From Flavobacteriaceae bacterium (GTDB taxonomy: Bacteria > Bacteroidota > Bacteroidia > Flavobacteriales > Flavobacteriaceae): a stretch of DNA of 21,420 nucleotides. Every line of letters starts with the position of its first letter. Positions within the stretch are counted from its first letter, which is position 1. Where the stretch lies: the NCBI GenBank assembly GCA_029238555.1, contig JAQWFV010000002.1:1-21420 (forward strand), given 5' to 3'. The notes under the pieces were generated by a model. It was not told where the DNA came from, did not search any database, and worked only from the letters and a program-made list of their open reading frames with translations. The translations under genes and the position numbers were made by a program. Shown here piece by piece: positions 1-7,324 of this stretch.

Positions 1-43
1 GGTGATATGGAATTTCAAGGCACCCCTTAAAATTGTTTTCTAA
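1..43 (+). other. possible 3' end of an upstream + strand gene
   Basis: All three minus-strand frames are closed in the first 60 bases. Two plus-strand frames are open from the edge: one ends at the stop 28-30 (GDMEFQGTP) and one at 41-43 (VIWNFKAPLKIVF). Either could be the tail of a gene that begins left of the window, with the hairpin at 83-111 as its terminator. The piece is too short to choose a frame or name a product. Confidence 0.2.
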
Positions 44-82
44 GAGGAATTAATTTCCCTGGAGGTACAAAATATCACAAAC

Positions 83-111
83 AAAAAAAGCACCTCTAGA
101 GGTGCTTTTTT
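83..111. terminator. bidirectional intrinsic terminator
   Basis: A perfect 16-base palindrome (GCACCTCTAGAGGTGC, 90-105) is preceded by seven A and followed by a T run. It can therefore end transcription in both directions. It sits just past the stop of the 131-301 minus-strand gene and would also insulate anything arriving from the left. Confidence 0.8.
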
Positions 112-130
112 ATATATAGTAATAAGTCAG

Positions 131-301
131 TTAGTCCGTTTTGGATTTTTTAGCATCACGCTTCTCTTTTAAAAATTCTAAAAGAGACCCGCCCAACCAA
201 TAAGGAATAACAAAAGTCAATAAAAAAATCATCAACCAAAAACCAATGGTTAAAATGGTTAAAAAAGCGATAAATCCTAGATATTGGTCAAACTCAAACA
301 T
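131..301 (-). CDS. small membrane protein of 56 residues, unknown function
   Basis: A complete ATG-to-TAA reading frame of 56 codons. The N-terminus is MFEFDQYLGFIAFLTILTIG. Residues about 8-38 are strongly hydrophobic and could form one long or two short membrane segments. The tail is basic and polar (LKEKRDAKKSKTD), which suggests a cytoplasmic C-terminus. A good flavobacterial promoter lies just upstream (322-353) and a strong terminator just downstream, so the gene looks like a complete single-gene unit divergent from fumC. I do not recognise a named family. The hydrophobic core with the IPYWLGG turn and charged tail looks like a genuine protein rather than a chance frame, but no function can be given. 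Confidence 0.72.
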   Translation of the reverse strand: MFEFDQYLGFIAFLTILTIGFWLMIFLLTFVIPYWLGGSLLEFLKEKRDAKKSKTD

Positions 302-321
302 GTGATATAAATTTTACATCA

Positions 322-353
322 CAAAGATAGGTTAGATTTTACAATTCTCACAA
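322..353 (-). promoter_or_regulatory. predicted Bacteroidota sigma-A promoter for the 131-301 gene
   Basis: Reading the minus strand, TTG (353-351) is followed by a 21-base spacer and TATCTTTG (329-322). This fits the Bacteroidota consensus TTG-N17..23-TAnnTTTG. Transcription would start near 315, about 14 bases before the ATG at 301. Confidence 0.6.
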
Positions 354-370
354 ATCTGAACTAAAAAAAA

Positions 371-401
371 TGGCAAAAAAGAAGCAGGTAGTGTACCTTT
401 G
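371..401 (+). promoter_or_regulatory. predicted promoter of fumC
   Basis: TACCTTTG at 394-401 matches the TAnnTTTG -7 box. The -33 element is weaker: TGG at 371-373, 20 bases upstream, in place of TTG. The predicted start near 408 leaves a leader of about 40 bases before the fumC ATG. No other -7 match is seen between the divergent genes on this strand. Confidence 0.45.
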
Positions 402-448
402 TTAGCTGAAAACAATTTTATTATTTATCACACCAACAACCTAGTAAT

Positions 449-1843
449 ATGAGCTTTAGAATAGAGAAAGACACTATGGGAAACGTAGAGGTTCCCGCAG
501 ACAAATACTGGGGCGCACAAACGGAACGCTCTAGAAATAATTTTAAAATTGGTGCAGCAGCATCTATGCCTTTAGATATTATATATGGCTTTGCTTATCT
601 TAAAAAGGCCGCTGCATATGCAAATTGCGACTTAGGTGTCTTAAGTGCTGAAAAAAGGGATCTTATAGCAGCTGTATGTGATGAAATTCTTGCTGGAAAG
701 CACGACGATCAATTTCCACTGGTTATATGGCAGACTGGTTCTGGGACACAAAGTAATATGAATGTCAATGAAGTGATTGCCAATAGGGCTCAAGAATTGG
801 CTGGAGGGAAGATTGGTGAAGGAGATAAGGTGATTCAACCCAATGACGACGTAAACAAATCCCAATCATCTAATGATACCTTTCCTACAGGCATGCATAT
901 AGCTGCCTATAAGAAAATTGTTGCACTTACTATTCCTGGAGTAGAAAAACTCAGAGATACTTTAGAAAAAAAATCAAAGGCGTTTAAAGATGTGGTTAAG
1001 ATTGGACGCACCCATTTAATGGACGCTACTCCACTTACCCTTGGCCAAGAATTTTCTGGTTATGTTTCTCAACTAAACCACGGCTTAAAGGCATTGAGAA
1101 ATACCTTGCCCCATTTGTCTGAAATGGCCTTAGGGGGTACTGCTGTTGGAACGGGGCTAAACACTCCAAAAGGCTACGATGTGTTGGTGGCTAAATACAT
1201 GGCCTCTTTCACTGGAATGCCATTCATTACTGCAGAAAACAAATTTGAGGCATTAGCCGCACATGACGCCATCGTTGAAAGTCACGGTGCTTTAAAGCAA
1301 TTGGCTGTTTCACTTAACAAGATAGCCAACGACATTCGATTACTAGCTTCAGGCCCTAGATCTGGAATAGGAGAAATTATTATCCCTGCCAATGAACCTG
1401 GAAGTTCTATTATGCCTGGTAAAGTGAATCCTACTCAAGCAGAAGCCCTAACAATGGTATGTGCTCAAGTGATGGGTAACGACGTTGCCATCACTATTGG
1501 AGGTACCCAAGGACATTATGAATTAAATGTATTTAAGCCGCTGATGGCTGCTAATATTTTAATGTCTGCCCAGTTATTGGGAGACGCCTGTGTATCTTTT
1601 AACGACCACTGTGCTCAAGGAATTGAGCCAAACCACCCAGTCATTGAGAAAATGCTCCATAACTCACTGATGTTAGTGACTGCTTTAAATACTAAAATAG
1701 GCTACTATAAAGCTGCAGAGATCGCTAATACAGCCCACCAAAATGGAACAACACTTAAAGAAGAAGCGGTTAATTTAGGGTATGTAACTCCTGAGGAATA
1801 TGACCAATGGGTTAAACCTGAAGATATGGTTGGCGGTTTGTAA
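449..1843 (+). CDS. fumC: fumarate hydratase, class II
   Basis: Encodes the iron-independent, homotetrameric fumarase that interconverts fumarate and L-malate in the cytosolic TCA cycle. The 464-residue length is typical of the family. The fumarase/aspartase signature [11 protein letters not shown] lies at residues 318-328, with the catalytic serine loop at 319-320. The [10 protein letters not shown] segment at 186-195 carries the active-site His189, equivalent to His188 of E. coli FumC. The [17 protein letters not shown] region near residue 97 is the substrate-binding stretch. The N-terminus [25 protein letters not shown] is standard, so the ATG start is secure. It is a single-gene unit with its own promoter and terminator. 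Argininosuccinate lyase and aspartase share the fold, but the loop sequence and overall similarity favour fumarase. Confidence 0.97.
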   Translation: MSFRIEKDTMGNVEVPADKYWGAQTERSRNNFKIGAAASMPLDIIYGFAYLKKAAAYANCDLGVLSAEKRDLIAAVCDEILAGKHDDQFPLVIWQTGSGTQSNMNVNEVIANRAQELAGGKIGEGDKVIQPNDDVNKSQSSNDTFPTGMHIAAYKKIVALTIPGVEKLRDTLEKKSKAFKDVVKIGRTHLMDATPLTLGQEFSGYVSQLNHGLKALRNTLPHLSEMALGGTAVGTGLNTPKGYDVLVAKYMASFTGMPFITAENKFEALAAHDAIVESHGALKQLAVSLNKIANDIRLLASGPRSGIGEIIIPANEPGSSIMPGKVNPTQAEALTMVCAQVMGNDVAITIGGTQGHYELNVFKPLMAANILMSAQLLGDACVSFNDHCAQGIEPNHPVIEKMLHNSLMLVTALNTKIGYYKAAEIANTAHQNGTTLKEEAVNLGYVTPEEYDQWVKPEDMVGGL

Positions 1844-1883
1844 GCACAAACTTCAAGTACAACTTTCAATTACAACTTTCAAG

Positions 1884-1916
1884 TAAAAAAAAAGGCCCGC
1901 TAAAAGCGGGCCTTTT
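1884..1916. terminator. bidirectional terminator between convergent genes
   Basis: GGCCCGC (1894-1900), loop TAAAA and GCGGGCC (1906-1912) form a GC-rich stem. An A9 tract precedes it and TTTT follows it. It ends fumC on the plus strand and the coiled-coil gene at 1936 on the minus strand. Confidence 0.85.
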
Positions 1917-1935
1917 ATATTTTACAGAACTGAGC

Positions 1936-2817
1936 TTACTTTAATGTGAAAGTAGACGTTCCTAATAATTGTAATTTAGCATCGTAAACATTTACCATGT
2001 AATTTCCTTTAGCAAAATCACCTCCAGCACTTACATAATCACATACGTCAATAGAAGCATTTTCGTATAAGAACTCAGTAGATTTACTGTAACTTAATGT
2101 AGCGCCACCATCTACAGAAGCAGTTTGAGCGTCTCCCATAACATTTCCTTGAGGATCCAATACTTCAATATAAAAGTTAGTATCTCCTGCAGAAGTCAAT
2201 ACATTTTTAGCAACCGTATAACACACTTTAAAAGCGTCTGCTCTTCTAGCTCTTCTAGTGTCTGTAAATTTACCAGAATTTCTTTCTTTTACTGCTTGCA
2301 CAGAAAAAGATTCTAAAATTAATGAAGACCCTCTTTCTACAGCGTCCGCTAATTTAGTGTTCTGCGCTACCAAAGTTTGGTTTTCAGCAGTTTGAGCTTC
2401 TAATGCTTCAAAAGTCTTGTTTCTCTCTTCAGTTAATTTAGCGTTGTTCGCCGTTAAAGTAGCAACTTGCTCTAATAATGCAGTACGCTCTTTTCTAAGT
2501 CTATACACCTGATTTCTGTATTTTCTTAAACTTGCTATATCTGCATTCAACACAGTTACTGAATCTATGAAAGCAGTAATCTCTGCCTTAGCTGCAGCTA
2601 ATTCTTGATTTACAGCAGTGTTTTGAGAGCTTACTTTTTCGTAATCAGATTTTAAACTATTTAAGTCTTCTATAACAATAGCTTTTTCTTCTGTGAGTGC
2701 AGCTTCTGTATTTTGTTTATCTACAAAAAGTGCAATTGAAAAAATTAATGTAGCGGCAAATAATACCCCTAATGCAATGGTGATTCTCTTTAAAGAGTTG
2801 TTTTCTTGATTTGACAT
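1936..2817 (-). CDS. membrane-anchored coiled-coil protein, unknown function
   Basis: 293 residues from the ATG at 2817. The frame is open further upstream to a TTG, but that extension is AT-rich noise and would run into the divergent gene. Residues 12-32 form one N-terminal membrane anchor. Residues about 38-165 are Ala/Glu/Leu/Lys-rich with heptad spacing, a long coiled coil. Residues about 170-293 form a globular, beta-rich domain (LILESFSVQAVKERNSGK onward, with DPQGNVMGDAQT and NYMVNVYDA), probably outside the inner membrane. From memory, proteins of this layout in flavobacteria are often labelled chromosome partitioning ParA, but there is no Walker motif here and that name should not be used. 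Likely periplasmic or envelope structural role; function unknown. Confidence 0.85.
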   Translation of the reverse strand: MSNQENNSLKRITIALGVLFAATLIFSIALFVDKQNTEAALTEEKAIVIEDLNSLKSDYEKVSSQNTAVNQELAAAKAEITAFIDSVTVLNADIASLRKYRNQVYRLRKERTALLEQVATLTANNAKLTEERNKTFEALEAQTAENQTLVAQNTKLADAVERGSSLILESFSVQAVKERNSGKFTDTRRARRADAFKVCYTVAKNVLTSAGDTNFYIEVLDPQGNVMGDAQTASVDGGATLSYSKSTEFLYENASIDVCDYVSAGGDFAKGNYMVNVYDAKLQLLGTSTFTLK

Positions 2818-2864
2818 AATAAAATTAAAATTAGGTTTTAAAATTATATATACGGCAAAGCGGG

Positions 2865-2894
2865 TTGTTTGGATTTTATTTTTACATATTTTTA
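2865..2894 (+). promoter_or_regulatory. candidate promoter of the GNAT-MBL unit
   Basis: TTG (2865-2867), a 19-base spacer and TATTTTTA (2887-2894) match TTG-N19-TAnnTTTG except for the final G. Predicted start near 2901, about 30 bases before the ATG at 2932. The region is very AT-rich, so chance similarity is possible. Confidence 0.35.
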
Positions 2895-2931
2895 TATAAA
2901 AATTGTTCATTTTATTCAATACGTTCCGCTC

Positions 2932-3399
2932 ATGTTAGCCTCGCTAGAGATTATTCCTTTCGAAAAAAATCACGCCAATGCATTTAAAGCACTAAATACA
3001 AGGTGGTTAAAAGAATTTTTTAGGGTTGAGCCTATTGATGAAAAGGTATTGTCTAACGTAGATGAGTACATTCTTAAAAAGGGTGGATTTATTTTTATGG
3101 GACGTGTACAAGAGGACATTGTGGGATGTTTTGCGATTATTCCCTTAAAAAATGGTGATTTTGAATTGAGTAAAATGGCTGTAGATCCAAAGTTTCAGGG
3201 AAAGAAAATAGGTGAGGCACTTTTGACCTACGCCATTGAATTTTCAAAAAAGCAAGCATGGCCTAAAATCGTGCTCTACTCGAGCAGGAAATTAGAAAAT
3301 GCCATACACCTCTACAGAAAACAAGGATTTGTAGAGATTCCTGTAGAAAAAGAAGTACATTATGAAAGATGTGACATAAAAATGGAATTAATATTCTAA
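2932..3399 (+). CDS. GNAT family N-acetyltransferase
   Basis: 155 residues from the ATG at 2932; the in-frame extension to a TTG at 2869 has an unlikely sequence and is rejected. GNAT enzymes transfer an acetyl group from acetyl-CoA to an amine. Motif A is clear: the beta-4 strand FELSKMAVDPKFQG (77-90) leads into the pyrophosphate-binding loop QGKKIGEALL (89-98). Motif B follows as ENAIHLYRKQGFVEI (122-136), where the tyrosine is the usual general-acid position. The small cytosolic enzyme could act on an amino acid, a peptide N-terminus or another metabolite; the substrate cannot be read from sequence. Eleven bases separate it from the next gene, so the two are probably co-transcribed. Confidence 0.9.
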   Translation: MLASLEIIPFEKNHANAFKALNTRWLKEFFRVEPIDEKVLSNVDEYILKKGGFIFMGRVQEDIVGCFAIIPLKNGDFELSKMAVDPKFQGKKIGEALLTYAIEFSKKQAWPKIVLYSSRKLENAIHLYRKQGFVEIPVEKEVHYERCDIKMELIF

Positions 3400-3410
3400 A
3401 GCAATACACT

Positions 3411-4166
3411 ATGAGAAATATCCTATTTATCAGAAAATTAGTTGTTCTAATTTCATTTGGATTTATATGCCTTTGGAACAATCACGCAACAGCTCAAGAG
3501 GTTGAGGTTATTCCAATAGAACATGCCTCTACCCTATTACTACATGGTAATACTACTATTTATGTAGATCCAGTAGGGGAAGCAGAATGGTATGCAAATT
3601 ATCCTACTCCAGATCTGGTGCTTATTACAGATATACATTGGGATCATTTTAATCCCAAAACATTGGGTGCTTTAATTCAAGAGGGCACTTCCATTATTGC
3701 TCCACAAGCCGTAGCAGACAAAATGACGCCTGCATTATTGGCTAAAACTAGCATATTATCCAATGGTGCTGTAATGAATAGCAACGGGATGAGCATTGAA
3801 GCCATTCCTATGTATAACTTAAGAGAAGAAGCCCTTGACTTTCACACCAAAGGAAGGGGAAATGGCTATGTCATTACTATAGATCAAAAAAGGATCTATT
3901 TCTCTGGAGATACCGAAGATATTGAAGAAATGAGAAGCCTGAAAAATATAGATATGGCTTTTGTGTGCATGAACTTACCATACACCATGACAGAGGCCTC
4001 AGCGGCAGACGCTGTGATCGCTTTTACTCCAAAAAAGGTCTATCCCTATCATTATCGTGGAAAACCAAATGTGAGCGATGTTGCGCGCTTTAAGCATCTT
4101 ATTGAAAAAAGTACTGCAAAGATTGAAGTCATTCAATTAGATTGGTACCCTAGAGATCCGTTTTAA
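3411..4166 (+). CDS. exported metallo-beta-lactamase-fold hydrolase
   Basis: 251 residues with an N-terminal Sec signal (basic RNILFIRK, hydrophobic VVLISFGFICLW, then NNHATAQ/E near residue 29), so it should act in the periplasm. The MBL metal motif reads DIHWDH at 74-79: the first histidine of the usual HxHxDH is aspartate, a variant also found in other COG2220-type proteins. Further ligands are SGDTED (Asp167) and the C-terminal YHYRG (His214). The overall layout resembles UlaG/COG2220-like hydrolases rather than true beta-lactamases. Substrate unknown. It lies 11 bases after the acetyltransferase gene and is followed by a strong terminator, so the two form a small operon. Confidence 0.88.
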   Translation: MRNILFIRKLVVLISFGFICLWNNHATAQEVEVIPIEHASTLLLHGNTTIYVDPVGEAEWYANYPTPDLVLITDIHWDHFNPKTLGALIQEGTSIIAPQAVADKMTPALLAKTSILSNGAVMNSNGMSIEAIPMYNLREEALDFHTKGRGNGYVITIDQKRIYFSGDTEDIEEMRSLKNIDMAFVCMNLPYTMTEASAADAVIAFTPKKVYPYHYRGKPNVSDVARFKHLIEKSTAKIEVIQLDWYPRDPF

Positions 4167-4227
4167 TTTACGGATAAAATGAGAGCTATACTTTACGGAG
4201 ATACCGTCATTTTAACCACCTATAAAT

Positions 4228-4258
4228 AAAAAGCCCCTAGATAGTCTAGGGGCTTTTT
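4228..4258. terminator. bidirectional terminator between MBL gene and ettA
   Basis: GCCCCTAGA (4233-4241), loop TAG, TCTAGGGGC (4245-4253): a nine-base-pair stem with an A5 tract before it and a T5 tract after it. It serves the two convergent genes on either side. Confidence 0.85.
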
Positions 4259-4277
4259 AAGTATTTGTAAATTAATG

Positions 4278-5969
4278 TTATCTGATCAATTTTTTATACT
4301 TAATACGCTTAGGCATAAGGTCACCTCCAAGGCGTTTTTTCTTGTTTTCTTCATAATCAGAGAAAGACCCTTCAAAGAAATACACCTGAGAATCTCCTTC
4401 AAAAGCAAGAATATGGGTGCAAATTCTATCTAAGAACCAACGGTCGTGAGAAATCACTACTGCACATCCTGCAAAATTCTCAAGACCTTCTTCTAAAGCC
4501 CTTAAGGTGTTAACATCTAAATCATTGGTAGGTTCATCTAAAAGCAATACGTTACCCTCTTCTTTTAAGGTCATGGCCAGGTGCAAACGGTTGCGTTCCC
4601 CACCGGATAACATATTTACTTTTTTATTTTGTTCAGATCCTGAAAAATTAAACCTACTTAAATAAGCCCTAGAATTCACTTGCTTATCTCCCATCATGAT
4701 GAGTTCTTGACCGTCTGAAAAATTTTCCCAGATACTCTTGTCAGGATCTATATTACTGTGACTTTGATCAACATAAGCAATCTTAGCAGTATCACCAACT
4801 TTAAAAGACCCCTTATCTGGAGTTTCCTCTCCCATGATCATTCTAAAAATAGTAGTTTTACCAGCTCCGTTTGGCCCAATAATACCCACTATACCTGCTT
4901 GAGGTAAATTAAAATTCAAGGATTCATAAAGGAGTTTGTCTTCGTATCCCTTGGAGATATCTGTAGCTTCAAGTACGTTTGTACCAAGTCTAGGACCATT
5001 AGGAATAAATATCTCTAATTTCTCATCCAATTGCTTTTGGTCTTGACTCAATAATTTATCGTAATTATTCAACCTGGCTTTTTGCTTGGTTTGTCTACCC
5101 TTGGCACCTTGTTTCACCCATTCTAACTCACGTTCTAATGTTTTTTGACGCTTAGAAGCAGTTTTGCTTTCTTGGGCCATTCGCTTAGATTTCTGATCCA
5201 ACCAGCTAGAATAATTGCCCTTCCAAGGAATACCTTCTCCCCTGTCTAACTCAAGAATCCATCCGGCTACATTATCTAAGAAATACCTATCGTGTGTTAC
5301 TGCAATGACTGTGCCTTTATAAGTGGCCAAATGGTGCTCTAACCAATGAACAGATTCCGCGTCTAAGTGGTTGGTTGGTTCATCTAACAATAAAATCTCT
5401 GGCTCTTGAAGTAATAACCTACACAGTGCCACACGTCGTTTTTCTCCACCAGATAATACCCCAATTTTCTTTTCAGAATCTGGTGTCCTTAAAGCGTCCA
5501 TTGCAATATTTAATTTGGTGTCTAATTCCCAAGCATTGGAAGCGTCTATCTGATCTTGTAAAACAGCCTGCTTGTCCATGAGTTTCTGCATTTTATCTGC
5601 ATCTTCATAGACTTCAGGAAGCCCAAACATATCGTTAATTTTATTGTACTCATCTAGAAGCGCTACGGTCTCTGCAACGCCTTCTTTAACCACTTCTAAG
5701 ACTGTTTTTTCTGGATCTAATTGTGGTTCTTGTTCTAAATAACCCACTTTGTATCCTGGAGAGAAAACAACATCTCCTTGAAAGTTTTTATCTACTCCTG
5801 CTATGATTTTTAACAAGGTAGATTTACCAGAGCCATTGAGTCCTAAAATCCCAATCTTAGCCCCATAAAAAAAACTGAGGTATATATTTTTTAAAACGGG
5901 TGTATTGGCTGTTTTATAAGTTTTAGTCACTCCTGACATTGAAAAAATGACTTTCTTTTCGTCTGACAT
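4278..5969 (-). CDS. ettA: energy-dependent translational throttle protein EttA (ABC-F)
   Basis: Cytosolic ABC-F ATPase that binds the ribosomal E site and gates the first elongation steps according to the ATP/ADP ratio. 563 residues with two ABC domains. The first has Walker A GLNGSGKS (43-50), signature LSGGEKRR and Walker B LLLDEPTNHLD. The second has GPNGAGKTT, LSGGERNR and LLLDEPTNDLD. Between signature and Walker A of domain 1 lies an arm-like insertion (about 93-150, helical). The linker (about 245-315: SSWLDQKSKRMAQE, KGRQTKQKARL) is nearly that of E. coli EttA, and the C-terminal PKRIKYKKLI tail is also typical. These features separate it from Uup, YbiT and antibiotic-resistance ABC-F proteins. 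It lies 17 bases after the stop of a small membrane-protein gene. Confidence 0.96.
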   Translation of the reverse strand: MSDEKKVIFSMSGVTKTYKTANTPVLKNIYLSFFYGAKIGILGLNGSGKSTLLKIIAGVDKNFQGDVVFSPGYKVGYLEQEPQLDPEKTVLEVVKEGVAETVALLDEYNKINDMFGLPEVYEDADKMQKLMDKQAVLQDQIDASNAWELDTKLNIAMDALRTPDSEKKIGVLSGGEKRRVALCRLLLQEPEILLLDEPTNHLDAESVHWLEHHLATYKGTVIAVTHDRYFLDNVAGWILELDRGEGIPWKGNYSSWLDQKSKRMAQESKTASKRQKTLERELEWVKQGAKGRQTKQKARLNNYDKLLSQDQKQLDEKLEIFIPNGPRLGTNVLEATDISKGYEDKLLYESLNFNLPQAGIVGIIGPNGAGKTTIFRMIMGEETPDKGSFKVGDTAKIAYVDQSHSNIDPDKSIWENFSDGQELIMMGDKQVNSRAYLSRFNFSGSEQNKKVNMLSGGERNRLHLAMTLKEEGNVLLLDEPTNDLDVNTLRALEEGLENFAGCAVVISHDRWFLDRICTHILAFEGDSQVYFFEGSFSDYEENKKKRLGGDLMPKRIKYKKLIR

Positions 5970-5986
5970 ATTGTGTAGTAATTTTG

Positions 5987-6163
5987 TTAAACCCTTCCTT
6001 TTAAAGCATTAAATACCCATGCATTGGCAAAAAAACCAATACCCACTGCGGCAAAGCCCCATCCTGCAACATCGTCATATCTAAAAGCGCCAAGGCCTAT
6101 GAGTAAAACACCCATAAAACACATAATAAATGTAGCCCAGGCTAAAACGGTATTCTTATTCAT
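5987..6163 (-). CDS. small membrane protein, CAL67264-like
   Basis: A complete 58-codon frame starting MNKNTVLAWATFIMCFMGVL, ending ANAWVFNALKGRV. Two hydrophobic segments (about 6-25 and 34-52) are separated by a short polar turn (AFRYDDVAGW), so this is a two-pass inner-membrane hairpin. The sequence strongly resembles, from memory, the short flavobacterial family named after Gramella CAL67264, which I recall next to ettA in other flavobacteria. The gene lies 17 bases before ettA on the same strand, so co-transcription is likely. Function unknown; the pairing suggests, without proving, a link to ribosome throttling or energy status. No clear promoter was found upstream. Confidence 0.85.
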   Translation of the reverse strand: MNKNTVLAWATFIMCFMGVLLIGLGAFRYDDVAGWGFAAVGIGFFANAWVFNALKGRV

Positions 6164-6254
6164 AATTATAGTTCTAATTAGTAAGCCACAAATATCGTAA
6201 AAATTGGCTTTATGTTACCTTATTGTTAAGAAGAACACGATTAAATAGCCCTAT

Positions 6255-7220
6255 TTATTGATTTTTGGCAGCTAATTGAACCGCATCTAGTAATTCAGAG
6301 AGGTTTAAGCTATCTTGATGGGTCCATTTTGGATGTTCATTCCAATCCTGTAATAATGCCTCGTGTACTGCTTTAATTTCATAGGTATATCCCCTTCCAA
6401 GTGTTGGCAGAGAAACACTTTCAATGTCATTATCATTCTCTTTTTCTACTTTAAAGCCTTGGCATTCATGCCATCTTGAATCAATCGTAATCAGTCCCTC
6501 ATGACCGCTAATTTGCGCCACCATAGAAGATTTAGAAGTAAAACCGCTATACAATACCGCTTTGGCTTTTTTGTAGTTAAAAATCATCGCTGTTTGTAAC
6601 TCTGTTCCGCTCTCGTTAAAATTAGATGTGGCCATGATACTTTCAGGCATACCCAAAAGCAAATAGCTCAGAAAAATAGGGTAAATACCTATGTCTAGAA
6701 GAGATCCTCCACCAAGGGCTGGGTTTAAGACCCTACTTTGAGGGTCTCTGTCCATAGCGTAAAATCCAAAATCTGCATGAAGGTACTGAATAGCACCAAT
6801 TTCATTGGCGTGAATTCTATTTACCACAGCTTCTATGCTCGGATTAAACCTGGTCCAAAGAGCCTCCATAAAAAACACTCCTGAGGTTTTAGCTTGTGAG
6901 ATCATTTCCTTGACTTCTAGAGCATTTAACCCCAATGGTTTCTCACAAAGCACATGCTTTCCAGCTTTCATTGCTTTTATAGCCCACTCTCTGTGGCTGC
7001 TGTGTGGTGTGGCAATATACACCACAGACACTAAAGGATCTTTTAATAATTCCTCATAGGAGCCAAAAGCTTTCTCAGCTGAATATTCCCTTGCAAAGTT
7101 ATTGGCTTTCTCCAATGATCTTGAGGCAACCCCGTATAACTTGGCCTCTGGCACTAAAGCCAAATCCTTCACAAAATGGTGCGCAATACTGCCCAATCCA
7201 ATAATTCCCCAATACGTCAT
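6255..7220 (-). CDS. Gfo/Idh/MocA family NAD(P)-dependent oxidoreductase
   Basis: 321 residues. The N-terminal Rossmann fold has GLGSIA at 8-13. The family signature CEKPLGLNA (92-100) includes the EKP tripeptide (93-95), where the lysine takes part in catalysis and binds cofactor. The motif MEALWTRFNP and the ordered C-terminal alpha/beta domain (ADFGFYAMDRDPQSRVLNP, GGGSLLDIGIYPI) resemble the dihydrodiol-dehydrogenase-like branch (human DHDH, bacterial glucose-fructose oxidoreductase relatives). It probably oxidises or reduces a sugar or polyol in the cytosol. No signal peptide. It stands alone; neighbours do not point to a substrate. The ATG is directly followed by the Rossmann strand, so the start is secure. 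Confidence 0.92.
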   Translation of the reverse strand: MTYWGIIGLGSIAHHFVKDLALVPEAKLYGVASRSLEKANNFAREYSAEKAFGSYEELLKDPLVSVVYIATPHSSHREWAIKAMKAGKHVLCEKPLGLNALEVKEMISQAKTSGVFFMEALWTRFNPSIEAVVNRIHANEIGAIQYLHADFGFYAMDRDPQSRVLNPALGGGSLLDIGIYPIFLSYLLLGMPESIMATSNFNESGTELQTAMIFNYKKAKAVLYSGFTSKSSMVAQISGHEGLITIDSRWHECQGFKVEKENDNDIESVSLPTLGRGYTYEIKAVHEALLQDWNEHPKWTHQDSLNLSELLDAVQLAAKNQ

Positions 7221-7324
7221 TTTCTTATAAAATTTGATTAGAATATAGATTCTCCTACAAAGTTAATCAATATTACAACGTATATTTATGGTTGAATTTG
7301 CTAATAAAAAGACTTTGTAGCCCT

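Noticed and set aside
641..865. Open frame of 74 codons antisense to fumC
   Set aside because: It is fully contained in a strongly conserved enzyme gene and has no recognisable protein features.
2818..2919. N-terminal extension of the coiled-coil protein to a TTG or an ATG at 2910
   Set aside because: It would place 31-34 odd residues before the membrane anchor and nearly reach the divergent gene; the ATG at 2817 gives a short cytoplasmic tail followed by the anchor.
7292..7324. Longer TTG start for the carboxyltransferase gene
   Set aside because: The ATG at 7325 gives the usual family length, and the extra 11 residues do not resemble the family N-terminus.
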